Shown: positions 36,056 through 47,043, numbered from the stretch's first letter. The stretch is 64,000 bases of DNA from UBA668 sp041178405 (GCA_041178405.1 JBEGVK010000055.1:1-64000); one strand, 5' to 3'. Numbers and translations are program-made. The notes: generated by a model not told the origin, from the sequence alone.

Positions 36056-36739
36056 GTGGCTAAGCGTCGCCGCCGTCGTTCCCGCAGGCGTGCTCGCCGG
36101 CGCAGTACTGCGCCCATCGGCATGATCGCCGGTGGCGTCGCCGCGGTACTCGTGCTCGTTGCCGGAGGCCTTGCGTACTCGAATGGCGCCTTCGACAGCC
36201 TCCTCGTCAGCGAGGAGGCCGCTGGGCTCACCGGGGTGTCGGCCTCGTCAGACCGATTCCGCGGTGCCGAGGGAATCGACGTCGGCGAGATCACGCCCGT
36301 CGAGTACTGGTGGACCGACCCCACGGCAATCATCTCCGAGCCCGAGCCGGCGAGTTCGGTGCCCAATACGAACGCAGGCGAGCAGTACCAAGAGGTCCAG
36401 ATTCCCGCCGACGTGCTCTTCGAGGCCGACTCGGCCGAGCTCGGACAGAATTCCTACGAGGCGATCCAGGCGATTGCCGACACGGTTGCTGATGCCTCGC
36501 TGCGAATCATCGTGGTGTGCCACTCGTCATCCGACGGCAGCATCGCCACACGTCTCACGCTCAGCGAGGACCGCGCCGACGCGCTGGCCTCGGCGCTCGA
36601 AGATCTCCTCGGCCGGCCCCGCGGCTCCATCACGCGTATCGGCAAGGGCGACAGCGAGCCGCTGCCCGGCATCGACCAGTCGACCTCAGAGGGACGCGCG
36701 CTGAACCGGCGCTGCGAGGTCTTCATCCAGTTCCCGTAG
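36056..36739 (+). CDS. Single-pass OmpA/MotB-domain protein
   Basis: The 227-residue product starts with a very basic cytoplasmic stretch (~1-18), has one membrane helix (~21-43) and a ~70-residue linker. A C-terminal OmpA-like peptidoglycan-binding domain follows (VLFEADSAEL, LSEDRADALASALE, GRALNRRCEVFI). The helix lacks the Asp that conducts protons in MotB/TolR-type stators. GGAG lies 7 nt before GTG 36056. It should tie the membrane to the cell wall and probably works with the two genes upstream. Confidence 0.75.
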   Translation: MAKRRRRRSRRRARRRSTAPIGMIAGGVAAVLVLVAGGLAYSNGAFDSLLVSEEAAGLTGVSASSDRFRGAEGIDVGEITPVEYWWTDPTAIISEPEPASSVPNTNAGEQYQEVQIPADVLFEADSAELGQNSYEAIQAIADTVADASLRIIVVCHSSSDGSIATRLTLSEDRADALASALEDLLGRPRGSITRIGKGDSEPLPGIDQSTSEGRALNRRCEVFIQFP

Positions 36740-36747
36740 CGGCATCG

Positions 36748-37482
36748 ATGTGCGGCCGCTTTGTGTCGACGAGCAGTCCGGCGACGCTGGCTGCGGTGTT
36801 CGAGGCCACACCGCCGCCGGTCACGCTTCCGCCCCGCTACAACGTGGCTCCCACCACCGCCGTGTACGGCATCGTGGAAGCGACCGACCGCACGAGGCAT
36901 GTCGAGGTCTTCCGGTGGGGTCTCGTGCCCTCCTGGGCGAAGGACATCTCGATCGGCGCTCGCCTCATCAACGCGCGCGCCGAGACGGTCACCGAGAAAC
37001 CAGCCTTCCGGAACTCGTTCGCCCGGCGTCGCGTCATCGTGCCGATGGACGGCTTCTACGAGTGGCAGCCGTCCGGATCGACGCGGGCCACGAAGCAGCC
37101 GTATTTCGTTCATCGCACCGACGGCCAGCTCCTTGCAGCGGCAGGCCTGTGGTCCTCATGGCGCGATCCCTCCGTGCCCGACGAGACGGCGGCCTGGCTG
37201 CATTCGTGTGCCCTGCTGACGACTTCTGCCAACGCCCTGATGGCGCCCGTGCACGATCGGATGCCGGTGGTACTCGAGTCAGCAGACTGGGCCGAGTGGC
37301 TCGATCCATCGAATGACGACGTCGTCGGCCTTGCCGGACTGCTCCGCCCCGCTGCGGACGGGGTACTCGAGCGTCACCCCGTGGGCATCGAGGTGAACAG
37401 GGTCGGCAACGATGGACCGGGGCTGATCGCCCCTCTGGGCGAGATCAGCGACACGGTTCCCACCGAGCGTGGCCATCGCTGA
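36748..37482 (+). CDS. SRAP (YedK/HMCES-type) abasic-site DNA-protein crosslinking protein
   Basis: The 244-residue product begins MCGRFV; after Met removal Cys2 forms a thiazolidine link to abasic sites in single-stranded DNA. Other family marks are RYNVAPT, WGLVPSWAKD, INARAETVTEKPAFR, GFYEWQ and the His in PVHDRMPVVL. Length is normal. It starts 8 nt after the OmpA-domain gene, although its function seems unrelated. Confidence 0.92.
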   Translation: MCGRFVSTSSPATLAAVFEATPPPVTLPPRYNVAPTTAVYGIVEATDRTRHVEVFRWGLVPSWAKDISIGARLINARAETVTEKPAFRNSFARRRVIVPMDGFYEWQPSGSTRATKQPYFVHRTDGQLLAAAGLWSSWRDPSVPDETAAWLHSCALLTTSANALMAPVHDRMPVVLESADWAEWLDPSNDDVVGLAGLLRPAADGVLERHPVGIEVNRVGNDGPGLIAPLGEISDTVPTERGHR

Positions 37483-37574
37483 ACGTGTGTCAGGAATTGG
37501 TCAAGTTCGGAACGAGTCGTCAAGTCTCGGGTGTCCGGTGCCGATGAAGACGCCGGAGACACAAGGAGCAGATC

Positions 37575-38501
37575 GTGGATACCACAGAGAGCCTGCCGCA
37601 GGGGAGTGATCAGGTCGACATCGGCAGCGTTGCGTTTGCGCGCCGTATGGCGAATCTCCTGTTGGCGACCCGGCGCGAGCGCAGGGTGTCGATCGGCCGC
37701 CTTGCCCGACGCAGCGGGGGCCGCTTCTCGAAGCGCGATCTGCGCGCGTGGGAAGCCGGTGAGCGCCGCCTTGATGCGCCCACGGTGCTGCAGCTGACGG
37801 GCCTGTATGGCTGTGACGTGTCCCAGATCCTCCCATCGCGCCTGCCGATCGCCGTGGAGTTCGGGCGAATCAGCGCTGGTGGCGTGAGTGCTCAGTTCGA
37901 GCCACTCAGCTCGACGTCCCTTCTCGAGGCGTACCTCCGGCTCGTGCGCTCGCTGCGACGGCAGAAGAGTGCGCCGACTGTCGAGTTGCGTCGCGATGAC
38001 ATCGAGGTGCTCGCCGCCTACCTGCAGGAGAAGGGCGAAGTCGTCGTCGAGCGCCTCGGCGCGCTCATGGGCGCAACGCGGAGCCAGCGCACTGCAATGG
38101 CCGGCCTGTTCGCGACCGGTGCTGTCGTGATCGGACTCGTCGGCACCGCAGCGGCGGGCGGCCCGAGTCCGGTCACTGGGCCAGCCACGCTGGCACCCGC
38201 TGATCGTGCTCCGACGATGTCGGATCAGGCGCCCCCCACGATGCCGGCACTCGTCGAGTCGAACGCGCCCATCGCTGTTCCGGTGATCGTCGTCACCGGC
38301 GACGGTGGCGTCCTGACGGCTCCTGGCGCCTCCATGACGGGTTCATCGTCGATGTCGAACTCGACGCTGTCAGCATCTGCGACCGCTGCCACCGCATCGG
38401 TGAGCGACTCGAGTACCGGTTCCGACGTTCCGCTCGTAGACACTGACCTCCCGACCGAGGTTGATCCGGTCGTCGAGGTCGGCGTCCCGCCGCTTCCCTG
38501 A
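37575..38501 (+). CDS. Membrane-tethered helix-turn-helix protein with Ser/Thr-rich outer tail
   Basis: The 308-residue product has an XRE-like DNA-binding domain (~20-90, with RLARRSGGRFSKRDLRAWEAG), then a helical region and one membrane helix (~176-194). A ~110-residue Pro/Ser/Thr/Val-rich tail should lie outside the cell. AAGGAG (37563-37568) stands 6 nt before GTG 37575. The layout recalls RodZ or one-component sensory regulators, but no known family is matched with certainty. Confidence 0.6.
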   Translation: MDTTESLPQGSDQVDIGSVAFARRMANLLLATRRERRVSIGRLARRSGGRFSKRDLRAWEAGERRLDAPTVLQLTGLYGCDVSQILPSRLPIAVEFGRISAGGVSAQFEPLSSTSLLEAYLRLVRSLRRQKSAPTVELRRDDIEVLAAYLQEKGEVVVERLGALMGATRSQRTAMAGLFATGAVVIGLVGTAAAGGPSPVTGPATLAPADRAPTMSDQAPPTMPALVESNAPIAVPVIVVTGDGGVLTAPGASMTGSSSMSNSTLSASATAATASVSDSSTGSDVPLVDTDLPTEVDPVVEVGVPPLP

Positions 38502-38507
38502 TCGCCT

Positions 38508-38912
38508 CTACCCGAGGTCGTGCAGGGCGTTGCGAATGGCCACTGCGGCCGACTCAAGGCCATCGCGGTCCGCAGTCGCCGCCGCATTGGCAAATGACAG
38601 CTCAGCCATCGACGTCGTCGGGATGACGTGCAGGTGGGTGTGGGGCACCTCGTAACCGGCAATGATGAGCCCGACCCTCTCGCAGTGAAACGCACGCTGC
38701 TGGGCCCGCCCGATGCGGTGGGCGACCTCGAAGAGGTGAGCGGCAAGCGACGCCTCGAGGTCGATCCAGTGGTCGACCTCGTCGATCGGCACCACGAGTG
38801 TGTGGCCGTGTGCCATCGGATTGATCGACATGAACGCAGCGCACCGGTCGTCTCGATGTACGAACGTGCCGGGTATCTCGCCGGCGATGATGCGCGAGAA
38901 GACAGTGGTCAT
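38508..38912 (-). CDS. HIT family protein
   Basis: The 134-residue product contains the histidine triad HTHLHVIP and the N-terminal FSRIIAGEIP block of HIT nucleotide hydrolases/transferases, which act on purine nucleotide conjugates. ATG 38912 follows TACCGT by 7 nt on the minus strand, favouring it over a start eight codons upstream. Confidence 0.88.
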   Translation of the reverse strand: MTTVFSRIIAGEIPGTFVHRDDRCAAFMSINPMAHGHTLVVPIDEVDHWIDLEASLAAHLFEVAHRIGRAQQRAFHCERVGLIIAGYEVPHTHLHVIPTTSMAELSFANAAATADRDGLESAAVAIRNALHDLG

Positions 38913-38986
38913 GAGCGTCACGGTAGACGACTGCACGACCTTGCAGACTCCGGTGCGGGCCCATGGCGGTCGCTACCATCACCGCC
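38913..38986. promoter_or_regulatory. Divergent leaderless promoters (HIT protein / phosphatidyltransferase)
   Basis: TACCGT on minus (38925-38920) is 7 nt before ATG 38912, and TACCAT on plus (38974-38979) is 7 nt before ATG 38987. No Shine-Dalgarno sequence precedes either start. Confidence 0.5.
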
Positions 38987-39628
38987 ATGGACGACTCCGA
39001 CGCACGTGACGACGGAGGGTCTCGAACGGAATCCAGAGCCGACGATCGAACGCCGCCCCGCTACCTGACACTGCCGAACGCATTCACCCTCCTGCGTCTG
39101 TGCTGCATCCCGGTCTTCGTGTGGCTGCTGTTCGGACGAGATTCCCGCCTGGCCGCCGGACTGCTCCTCGGCGCACTCGGCGCCACTGACTGGGTCGACG
39201 GCTGGCTGGCTCGGAGGTTCAATCAGGTGAGCGAGTTCGGGGCAATGTTCGACCCGACAGCCGACCGACTGCTGTTCGTCGTAGCGATCACCTCGATCAT
39301 CATCGACGGTTCAGCGCCGCTGTGGTTCTGCGTTGCGGTCATGACGCGCGAGGTGCTCGTCGGTGGCACGGTGGCAGTTGCCACCCTGTTCCTGCGGATG
39401 GCGCGCTTCGACGTGACGTGGTGGGGAAAGACAGCGACGTTCCTGCTGATGTTCGCCTTCCCGGGCTTCCTGCTCGGGGAGTCGGGAATCGCCGTCGACT
39501 GGTTCTTCGAGGCGGGCGCCTGGATCCTCGGCCTTCCGGGACTCGTCCTGAGCGTGTGGACCGGTATCGGATATGCGCCACTCATCCGCGACGGCATCCG
39601 CCGTGGCAGGAGTTCCGCTGGTACCTGA
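38987..39628 (+). CDS. CDP-alcohol phosphatidyltransferase (PgsA-like)
   Basis: The 213-residue membrane enzyme transfers a phosphatidyl group from CDP-diacylglycerol to an alcohol. It has the full active-site signature DG-x2-AR-x8-G-x3-D-x3-D, seen from DWVDGWLARRF to FDPTAD, and several hydrophobic helices. In M. tuberculosis pgsA2 lies upstream of gcvH-garA, the same order as here. Whether it makes phosphatidylglycerol phosphate or cardiolipin cannot be told. ATG 38987 is supported by TACCAT; ATG 38963 is less likely. Confidence 0.87.
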   Translation: MDDSDARDDGGSRTESRADDRTPPRYLTLPNAFTLLRLCCIPVFVWLLFGRDSRLAAGLLLGALGATDWVDGWLARRFNQVSEFGAMFDPTADRLLFVVAITSIIIDGSAPLWFCVAVMTREVLVGGTVAVATLFLRMARFDVTWWGKTATFLLMFAFPGFLLGESGIAVDWFFEAGAWILGLPGLVLSVWTGIGYAPLIRDGIRRGRSSAGT

Positions 39629-39667
39629 CACCAGATCGACGATCCTGCCGACGGCTAGGGTCGGGAC

Positions 39668-40048
39668 ATGAACATCCCGGGCGAACTTCTCTACAGCACG
39701 GATCACGAGTGGGTGCGGGTCGATGGCACCAGGGCGAGGGTGGGCATCACCGACTACGCACAGGACTCCCTCGGCGACGTCGTCTTCGTCGAGATTCCGT
39801 CCGTCGGCACCCGGGTGTCGGCGGGGCAGCGGTTCGGCGAGGTCGAGAGCACAAAGTCGGTGAGCGATGTCTATGCACCGGTCGCCGGCACCGTGATCGC
39901 CGTGAATGAGGCTGTCGCGTCGGGTCCCGAACTCCTCAACTCCGACCCGTACGGCGAGGGTTGGCTGTGCGAGATCGAGATCGATGGCCCGGACGCAGTG
40001 GCCGGCCTGCTCGACGCTGCCGCCTATCGGGCCCTCATCGAGGGCTGA
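39668..40048 (+). CDS. gcvH: Glycine cleavage system H protein
   Basis: GcvH carries the aminomethyl group on a lipoyl-lysine between the P, T and L proteins. The 126-residue product has the lipoyl site GEVESTKSVSDVYAP and the family start YSTDHEWVR. TAGGGT (39656-39661) lies 6 nt before ATG 39668. Unlike gcvP, it has no riboswitch. Confidence 0.95.
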   Translation: MNIPGELLYSTDHEWVRVDGTRARVGITDYAQDSLGDVVFVEIPSVGTRVSAGQRFGEVESTKSVSDVYAPVAGTVIAVNEAVASGPELLNSDPYGEGWLCEIEIDGPDAVAGLLDAAAYRALIEG

Positions 40049-40073
40049 CCGCCGCCAACTAGACTCGGGGCTG

Positions 40074-40556
40074 ATGGCCTACGTGTTCTGCAACCAGTGC
40101 GGGCATCGCAATCCGCCCGACTCGAGCTTCTGCTCGTCGTGCGGCTCGATTCTCGACCGCTCCGACGATCACACGGTCACCATCGGGCGCGTCGATCCGC
40201 TCCAGGATGCACCGGGGGCCGAGGACGACATCGTCGTCCGGCTCGGTGACCTCCCTCGGGGCATGGCCACCCTCGTGATGCGCAACGGCCCCCTGGCCGG
40301 CACGTCGGTGTCCCTGTCGTCGCGACTCACGAGGATCGGCCGCCATTCCGAGAGCGAGTTGCAACTTGACGACGTCACGGTGTCGCGGCGCCATGCAGAG
40401 ATCGAACGCGTCGGCGATGGCTACGTTGTGCGCGACGACGGATCGCTCAACGGCACGTATGTCAACGGCGAGCGAGTCGACGAGGCGACGTTGCAGCAGG
40501 GCGACGAGGTGCAGGTCGGGAAGTTCCGCCTGATCTTCTTCTCCAGGGCAGACTGA
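40074..40556 (+). CDS. garA: GarA-like FHA domain protein with N-terminal zinc ribbon
   Basis: The 160-residue product has a zinc ribbon (C6, C9, C20, C23) and a C-terminal FHA domain (IGRHSESELQL, SRRHAEI, DDGSLNGTYVNG). In mycobacteria GarA follows gcvH and, controlled by PknB/PknG phosphorylation, tunes 2-oxoglutarate and glutamate enzymes. The N-terminal ETTS phosphosite of GarA is not seen; the zinc ribbon replaces it, so regulation may differ. TAGACT lies 8 nt before ATG 40074. Confidence 0.8.
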   Translation: MAYVFCNQCGHRNPPDSSFCSSCGSILDRSDDHTVTIGRVDPLQDAPGAEDDIVVRLGDLPRGMATLVMRNGPLAGTSVSLSSRLTRIGRHSESELQLDDVTVSRRHAEIERVGDGYVVRDDGSLNGTYVNGERVDEATLQQGDEVQVGKFRLIFFSRAD

Positions 40557-41665
40557 TGAGCCTGTCGGAGCGTCCGTATCTCTCAATCGGCGAGGTGCTC
40601 GGCCTCCTCCTCGACGAGTTCCCCGACGTCTCGATCTCAAAGATCCGCTTTCTCGAGAGCCAGGGACTGATCGGACCGGAACGAACGCCGTCTGGCTATC
40701 GGAAGTTCTACGACGCCGACGTCGAACGTCTCCGCGTAATACTCCGCGAGCAACGGGAGAACTTCCTGCCGCTACGGGTGATACGCGATCGTCTCGAGAG
40801 CGGAGAGATCGACGACACCGGCGGCCAGGGCGTTCCACGAGGTGCGCGGAGTGCCGCAGGCGACGACGAGTCGTCCGACGGCGAATCGGGGAGTCGAACG
40901 ACTGGAACGGACGACTCGGGGGCACACTCGGCCCTGCATGGCGGGGCCGAGTCCGCCGCCTCGGATGGCGCCGCAATGCGCTCCAGGGAGTCGGGTTCGG
41001 CGGCATCCAGACGTGGAGCACACGATCAACGGGCGGCGGGGCCGTCGGACCCGTCGCACACCAATGTCGATGACGACACCGACGACGACATCGACGATGA
41101 CGACGACTTCGATGACGACGACACCGGCGGCGTGGCAATGACTCCCGACGAGGTGCAGACCTCGAATCATCCGGCAGCGATGCACCGACCGGCATCGGCG
41201 CCGCAGCCACCGTCTGCCCCGCCACGGGCAGCCGACTTCTTCGCACCGGGCGGCGAGGTGCCGCCTACGGTGCTCCCCGTGATACGTAGCGAGTACACCG
41301 CCGGCGATGTGTGCGCCTTGGCGCGCCTCACGACCCGCCAGCTCGGAGAACTTGAGTCGTTCGGCCTGATCGCCCCGACGGGCACCGGTACGACTGCCAT
41401 CTACTCGCCGAACGACCTCGCCGTCGCTACCGTCGCTGCCCGCCTGATGGAGCGTGGTCTCGAGGCGAGGCACCTCAGGGCGTGGAAGCAGGCCGCCGAG
41501 CGGGAGGCGGCGCTGTTCGAGCAGCTCATCGCACCGACGCTGCGCCAGAGGAACCCGCAGAGCCGCCAGACAGCCGCCGAGACACTCGCAGAGCTGTCGG
41601 CCCTCGGCGCAGACCTGAGGGCGGTCCTGCTGCGCATTGCCCTCGGCGACCATCTCGACCCGTAG
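40556..41665 (+). CDS. FtsR-like MerR-family regulator with an acidic insert
   Basis: The 369-residue product has an N-terminal MerR winged helix (SIGEVLGLL, IRFLESQGLIGPERTPSGYR) and a C-terminal second winged-helix-like domain (YTAGDVCALARLTTRQLGELESFGLI). These match the Rv1828/FtsR type in position and order. About 130 residues between them are hydrophilic and include an almost pure Asp run near residues 170-190; mycobacterial FtsR (~250 residues) lacks this. ATG 40556 overlaps the garA-like stop (TGATG). Confidence 0.83.
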   Translation: MSLSERPYLSIGEVLGLLLDEFPDVSISKIRFLESQGLIGPERTPSGYRKFYDADVERLRVILREQRENFLPLRVIRDRLESGEIDDTGGQGVPRGARSAAGDDESSDGESGSRTTGTDDSGAHSALHGGAESAASDGAAMRSRESGSAASRRGAHDQRAAGPSDPSHTNVDDDTDDDIDDDDDFDDDDTGGVAMTPDEVQTSNHPAAMHRPASAPQPPSAPPRAADFFAPGGEVPPTVLPVIRSEYTAGDVCALARLTTRQLGELESFGLIAPTGTGTTAIYSPNDLAVATVAARLMERGLEARHLRAWKQAAEREAALFEQLIAPTLRQRNPQSRQTAAETLAELSALGADLRAVLLRIALGDHLDP

Positions 41666-41751
41666 TCGACCTCAGCCACCGTCAAGACCTCCAGCCCGAC
41701 CGGGCCACGCCGCGACAGGCGCCGCTCGGCGGCGGGGGTTACCATCTGAGC

Positions 41752-42246
41752 GTGATCCGTATGGAGTTGCTGGGCGTGCAGGTCGAGATGCCTGCCAATA
41801 CCCCGATGGTGATGCTGCGCGAGGTCGACGACCGGGCTCGGGTCCTGCCGATCTTCATCGGGCAGTACGAGGCGAGCGCCATCCACCACGCAACAGAGGG
41901 AGTCGTTCCGCCGCGCCCGCTCACCCACGATCTCGCAGTGACCGTCATCTCCATGCTGGGCGGCACCCTCGAGCGGGTGGTGATCACCGAGGTCCGCGAG
42001 CACACCTTCTACGCCGAACTGCACATCCGCACGCCCTCCGGCGAGACCATCGTCTCAAGTCGCCCGAGTGATGCGATTGCGCTTGCCGTGCGCGTCGACG
42101 CTCCGATCTTCGCCGACGAGGCACTCCTCGACGAGGCCGGCGTCGCGGTGTCCGCAGACGATGAGGGTGACGGCGACCCGGAGGCGATCCTCGACGAGTT
42201 CCGCGACTTCCTCGACGACGTCACCCCCGACGACTTCGCCTCGTAA
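41752..42246 (+). CDS. Bifunctional nuclease domain protein (DUF151)
   Basis: The 164-residue product matches the BFN/DUF151 family (LPIFIGQYEASAI, RPLTHDL, SRPSDAIALAVRVDAPIFADE), also found between the two MerR genes in mycobacteria (Rv1829). The nuclease activity is known for some members only. TACCAT (41740-41745) stands 6 nt before GTG 41752. Confidence 0.88.
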   Translation: MIRMELLGVQVEMPANTPMVMLREVDDRARVLPIFIGQYEASAIHHATEGVVPPRPLTHDLAVTVISMLGGTLERVVITEVREHTFYAELHIRTPSGETIVSSRPSDAIALAVRVDAPIFADEALLDEAGVAVSADDEGDGDPEAILDEFRDFLDDVTPDDFAS

Positions 42247-42307
42247 TCGGGCGACGATACCGACCGCGCTCGGCGCGGGAGTCGACGAGCCTTCGCGCGC
42301 AGAGTGC

Positions 42308-42336
42308 TTGACCTCGCGCGCTGCGGACCGTAGGCT
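42308..42336 (+). promoter_or_regulatory. Promoter of the second MerR gene
   Basis: TTGACC (42308-42313) and TAGGCT (42331-42336) are separated by 17 bp, a normal sigma-70-type promoter. Transcription would start near 42343 and leave a ~55-nt leader containing the inverted repeat at 42348-42367. Confidence 0.6.
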
Positions 42337-42347
42337 GGTGAACTTGC

Positions 42348-42367
42348 ACGGTGGTAGTTACCTCCGT
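42348..42367. promoter_or_regulatory. Near-perfect 20-bp inverted repeat (candidate operator)
   Basis: ACGGTGGTAGTTACCTCCGT is symmetric except at one mirrored position pair and the central dinucleotide. It lies just downstream of the predicted start point and 32 nt before the MerR start codon, where bound protein would block transcription. Autoregulation is the simplest reading. Confidence 0.5.
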
Positions 42368-42398
42368 GTCGTCCATTCACGCAGCAGGAGGCTTTCAC

Positions 42399-42872
42399 AT
42401 GGGTGAGCATGTGCGCCGTCAGCAGGGAACCGCCCCAGACGGCTATAGCGGCACTGTCGCCGCGAATGTCGTCGGCATCACCTACCGGCAACTCGACTAC
42501 TGGGCACGCACCGACCTCGTGCGTCCGACGCTCGCCGACGCCAGCGGGAGCGGCAGTCGGCGGCTGTACTGCTACCGAGATCTTCTCGAACTGCGACTCG
42601 TGAAGAGCCTCCTCGATGCCGGCATCAAGCTCGCAGCTGTCCGCACCGTCTTCGAGTTCCTCCGCGAGCATGTCGACAGCGACATCACCGCCGCACACCT
42701 GGTGATCAGCGGCACCGACGTCCTCCTGTGCGACGGCGATCAGCTCGTCGACGTGCTGCGCCGCGGCCAAGGCGTGCTGAACGTCCTCGCCATCGGCGGC
42801 GTCAAGGACGAGTTGGACAGCGAACTGGTCCGCCTCGAGGCTGCTGCGCCTGCGTCCGCCGCCGCGGTCTGA
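42399..42872 (+). CDS. MerR-family regulator (Rv1830-like)
   Basis: The 157-residue product has a MerR-type helix-turn-helix (GITYRQLDYWARTDLVRP, then SGSRRLYCYRDLLELR) and a helical effector part. It occupies the place of mycobacterial Rv1830 after the bifunctional nuclease. AGGAGG (42386-42391) stands 7 nt before ATG 42399, one of the few clear Shine-Dalgarno signals here. Its stop overlaps gcvT (TGATG). Confidence 0.86.
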   Translation: MGEHVRRQQGTAPDGYSGTVAANVVGITYRQLDYWARTDLVRPTLADASGSGSRRLYCYRDLLELRLVKSLLDAGIKLAAVRTVFEFLREHVDSDITAAHLVISGTDVLLCDGDQLVDVLRRGQGVLNVLAIGGVKDELDSELVRLEAAAPASAAAV

Positions 42873-43942
42873 TGCCGGAGGCATTGCGCAGCCCTCTCGA
42901 CGAAGATCACCGCCTACTCGGCGCGAAGATGGCCCCCTTCGGGGGCTGGGACATGCCGATCTCCTACCCGTCGGGCACCGTTGACGAGCACCTCGCCTGC
43001 CGGCGCGACGCCGTGGTCTTCGACGTGTCACATCTCGGCACGGTGCGGGTCGAGGGAGTGGGGGCACTCGAGCGACTGCAGACGACGTTCACCAACGACC
43101 TGAAGCGAATCGGGCCGGGTCGCACGCAGTACACCCACCTGCTCGACGAGGCTGATGCCTCAGTGCTCGACGACATCATTGTCTGGTGGGTTGGCGAGGA
43201 CACCTTCGACGTGATGCCGAACGCATCGAATACCGATCGCGTCACCGACGCCATTGGCGGCGACGACGTCACGTTGTCGCGGGCAGTGCTCGCTGTCCAG
43301 GGGCCGCGCGCACGCGAGCGTCTCGCGACGGTGTTCCCTGAGGCTGCGGCGGTCGCCCGCAACAGGGTGTCACGCCTGACCTGGGACGGCGCCCCCTGCA
43401 CGGTGGCCGGCACCGGTTACACGGGCGAGTCCGGCGTAGAGATCAGCATTCCCGTGGCAGTGGCATCAGCGCTCTGGGCTGCCCTCCGAGGTGCGGGAAT
43501 TCTGCCTGCCGGGCTCGGTGCACGCGACACGCTGCGTCTCGAGGCGGGCCTTCCGCTGCACGGTCACGAGCTTGGTGCGGGCATCTCTCCGCTGCAGGCC
43601 GCGCTCGGCTGGGTGGTGGCGTGGGACAAGCCGTCGTTTCGCGGCAGGTCGGCGCTGGCCGTAGAGCGCGATCGGGGCGTACGACGCCTGCTGCGCGGCA
43701 TCGCCACCGCTGGACGTCGTCCGCCGCGAGCCGAATGCGAGGTGCGTCGCGACGGTGAGCCGGTCGGCGTGGTCACCTCCGGCAACTTCTCGCCCGTGCT
43801 GGGCCACGGGATCGCCCTTGCGCTCGTCGATCCCTCACTCGCGATGGGAACTGCCGTACAGGTCGACGTGCGAGGCTCACTGCTCGACGGACACATCGTG
43901 CCGCTGCCGTTCGTCACCGGCAGTCTCGCTGCTGGCCACTGA
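42872..43942 (+). CDS. gcvT: Glycine cleavage system aminomethyltransferase GcvT
   Basis: GcvT transfers the methylene group from aminomethyl-GcvH to tetrahydrofolate and releases ammonia. The 356-residue product has MAPFGGWDMPISYPSG, the folate-binding VFDVSHLG, GYTGESGVEI and the C-terminal barrel. It is fused translationally to the MerR gene by TGATG overlap. In mycobacteria gcvT lies elsewhere, so this placement adds to the glycine theme. Confidence 0.93.
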   Translation: MPEALRSPLDEDHRLLGAKMAPFGGWDMPISYPSGTVDEHLACRRDAVVFDVSHLGTVRVEGVGALERLQTTFTNDLKRIGPGRTQYTHLLDEADASVLDDIIVWWVGEDTFDVMPNASNTDRVTDAIGGDDVTLSRAVLAVQGPRARERLATVFPEAAAVARNRVSRLTWDGAPCTVAGTGYTGESGVEISIPVAVASALWAALRGAGILPAGLGARDTLRLEAGLPLHGHELGAGISPLQAALGWVVAWDKPSFRGRSALAVERDRGVRRLLRGIATAGRRPPRAECEVRRDGEPVGVVTSGNFSPVLGHGIALALVDPSLAMGTAVQVDVRGSLLDGHIVPLPFVTGSLAAGH

Positions 43943-43951
43943 CGTCGCAGC

Positions 43952-46816
<2,865 letters not shown>

Positions 46817-46867
46817 AGGTGAACCTCCTTGTCGGGTGGCGCCGTGGCGCCGTGGTTCCCCCGCTGT

Positions 46868-47043
46868 CGTGGTGCCTGAGAGCTTCTCCGGAATGCTCCG
46901 GATTTCCCCGTCGGCGAGATGCCCCGTGGTGCATCTGCTTTCCAGCGCTGCCTGCCCGGACGGTCCGTGTGCCTGAGAGATTCCGGGGAGGTTGCTCCTT
47001 CGGCGTTGTCGTGCTGGCTGCACGGCAACTCTCCCGGCCGAGC
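46868..47043 (-). promoter_or_regulatory. Tandem glycine riboswitch upstream of gcvP
   Basis: Reading the minus strand, aptamer 1 (about 47043-46963) has GGGAGAG, GCCGAAGGAGCAA and CTCTCAGGCA. Aptamer 2 (about 46955-46870) has CTGGAAAGC, CGCCGACGGGGAAA and GCTCTCAGGCACC. These are the conserved cores of the two-aptamer glycine riboswitch, which usually turns on glycine catabolism when glycine is abundant. The gcvP ribosome-binding site lies ~45 nt downstream. It fills most of the 297-bp gap. Confidence 0.92.

Noticed and set aside
33828..36739. Zorya or flagellar-stator (MotA/MotB) system
   Set aside because: The 4TM and OmpA proteins recall MotA/ZorA and MotB/ZorB, but the OmpA protein's helix has no Asp, the helix pairs are spaced differently, and no ZorC/D/E-like or flagellar gene is nearby.
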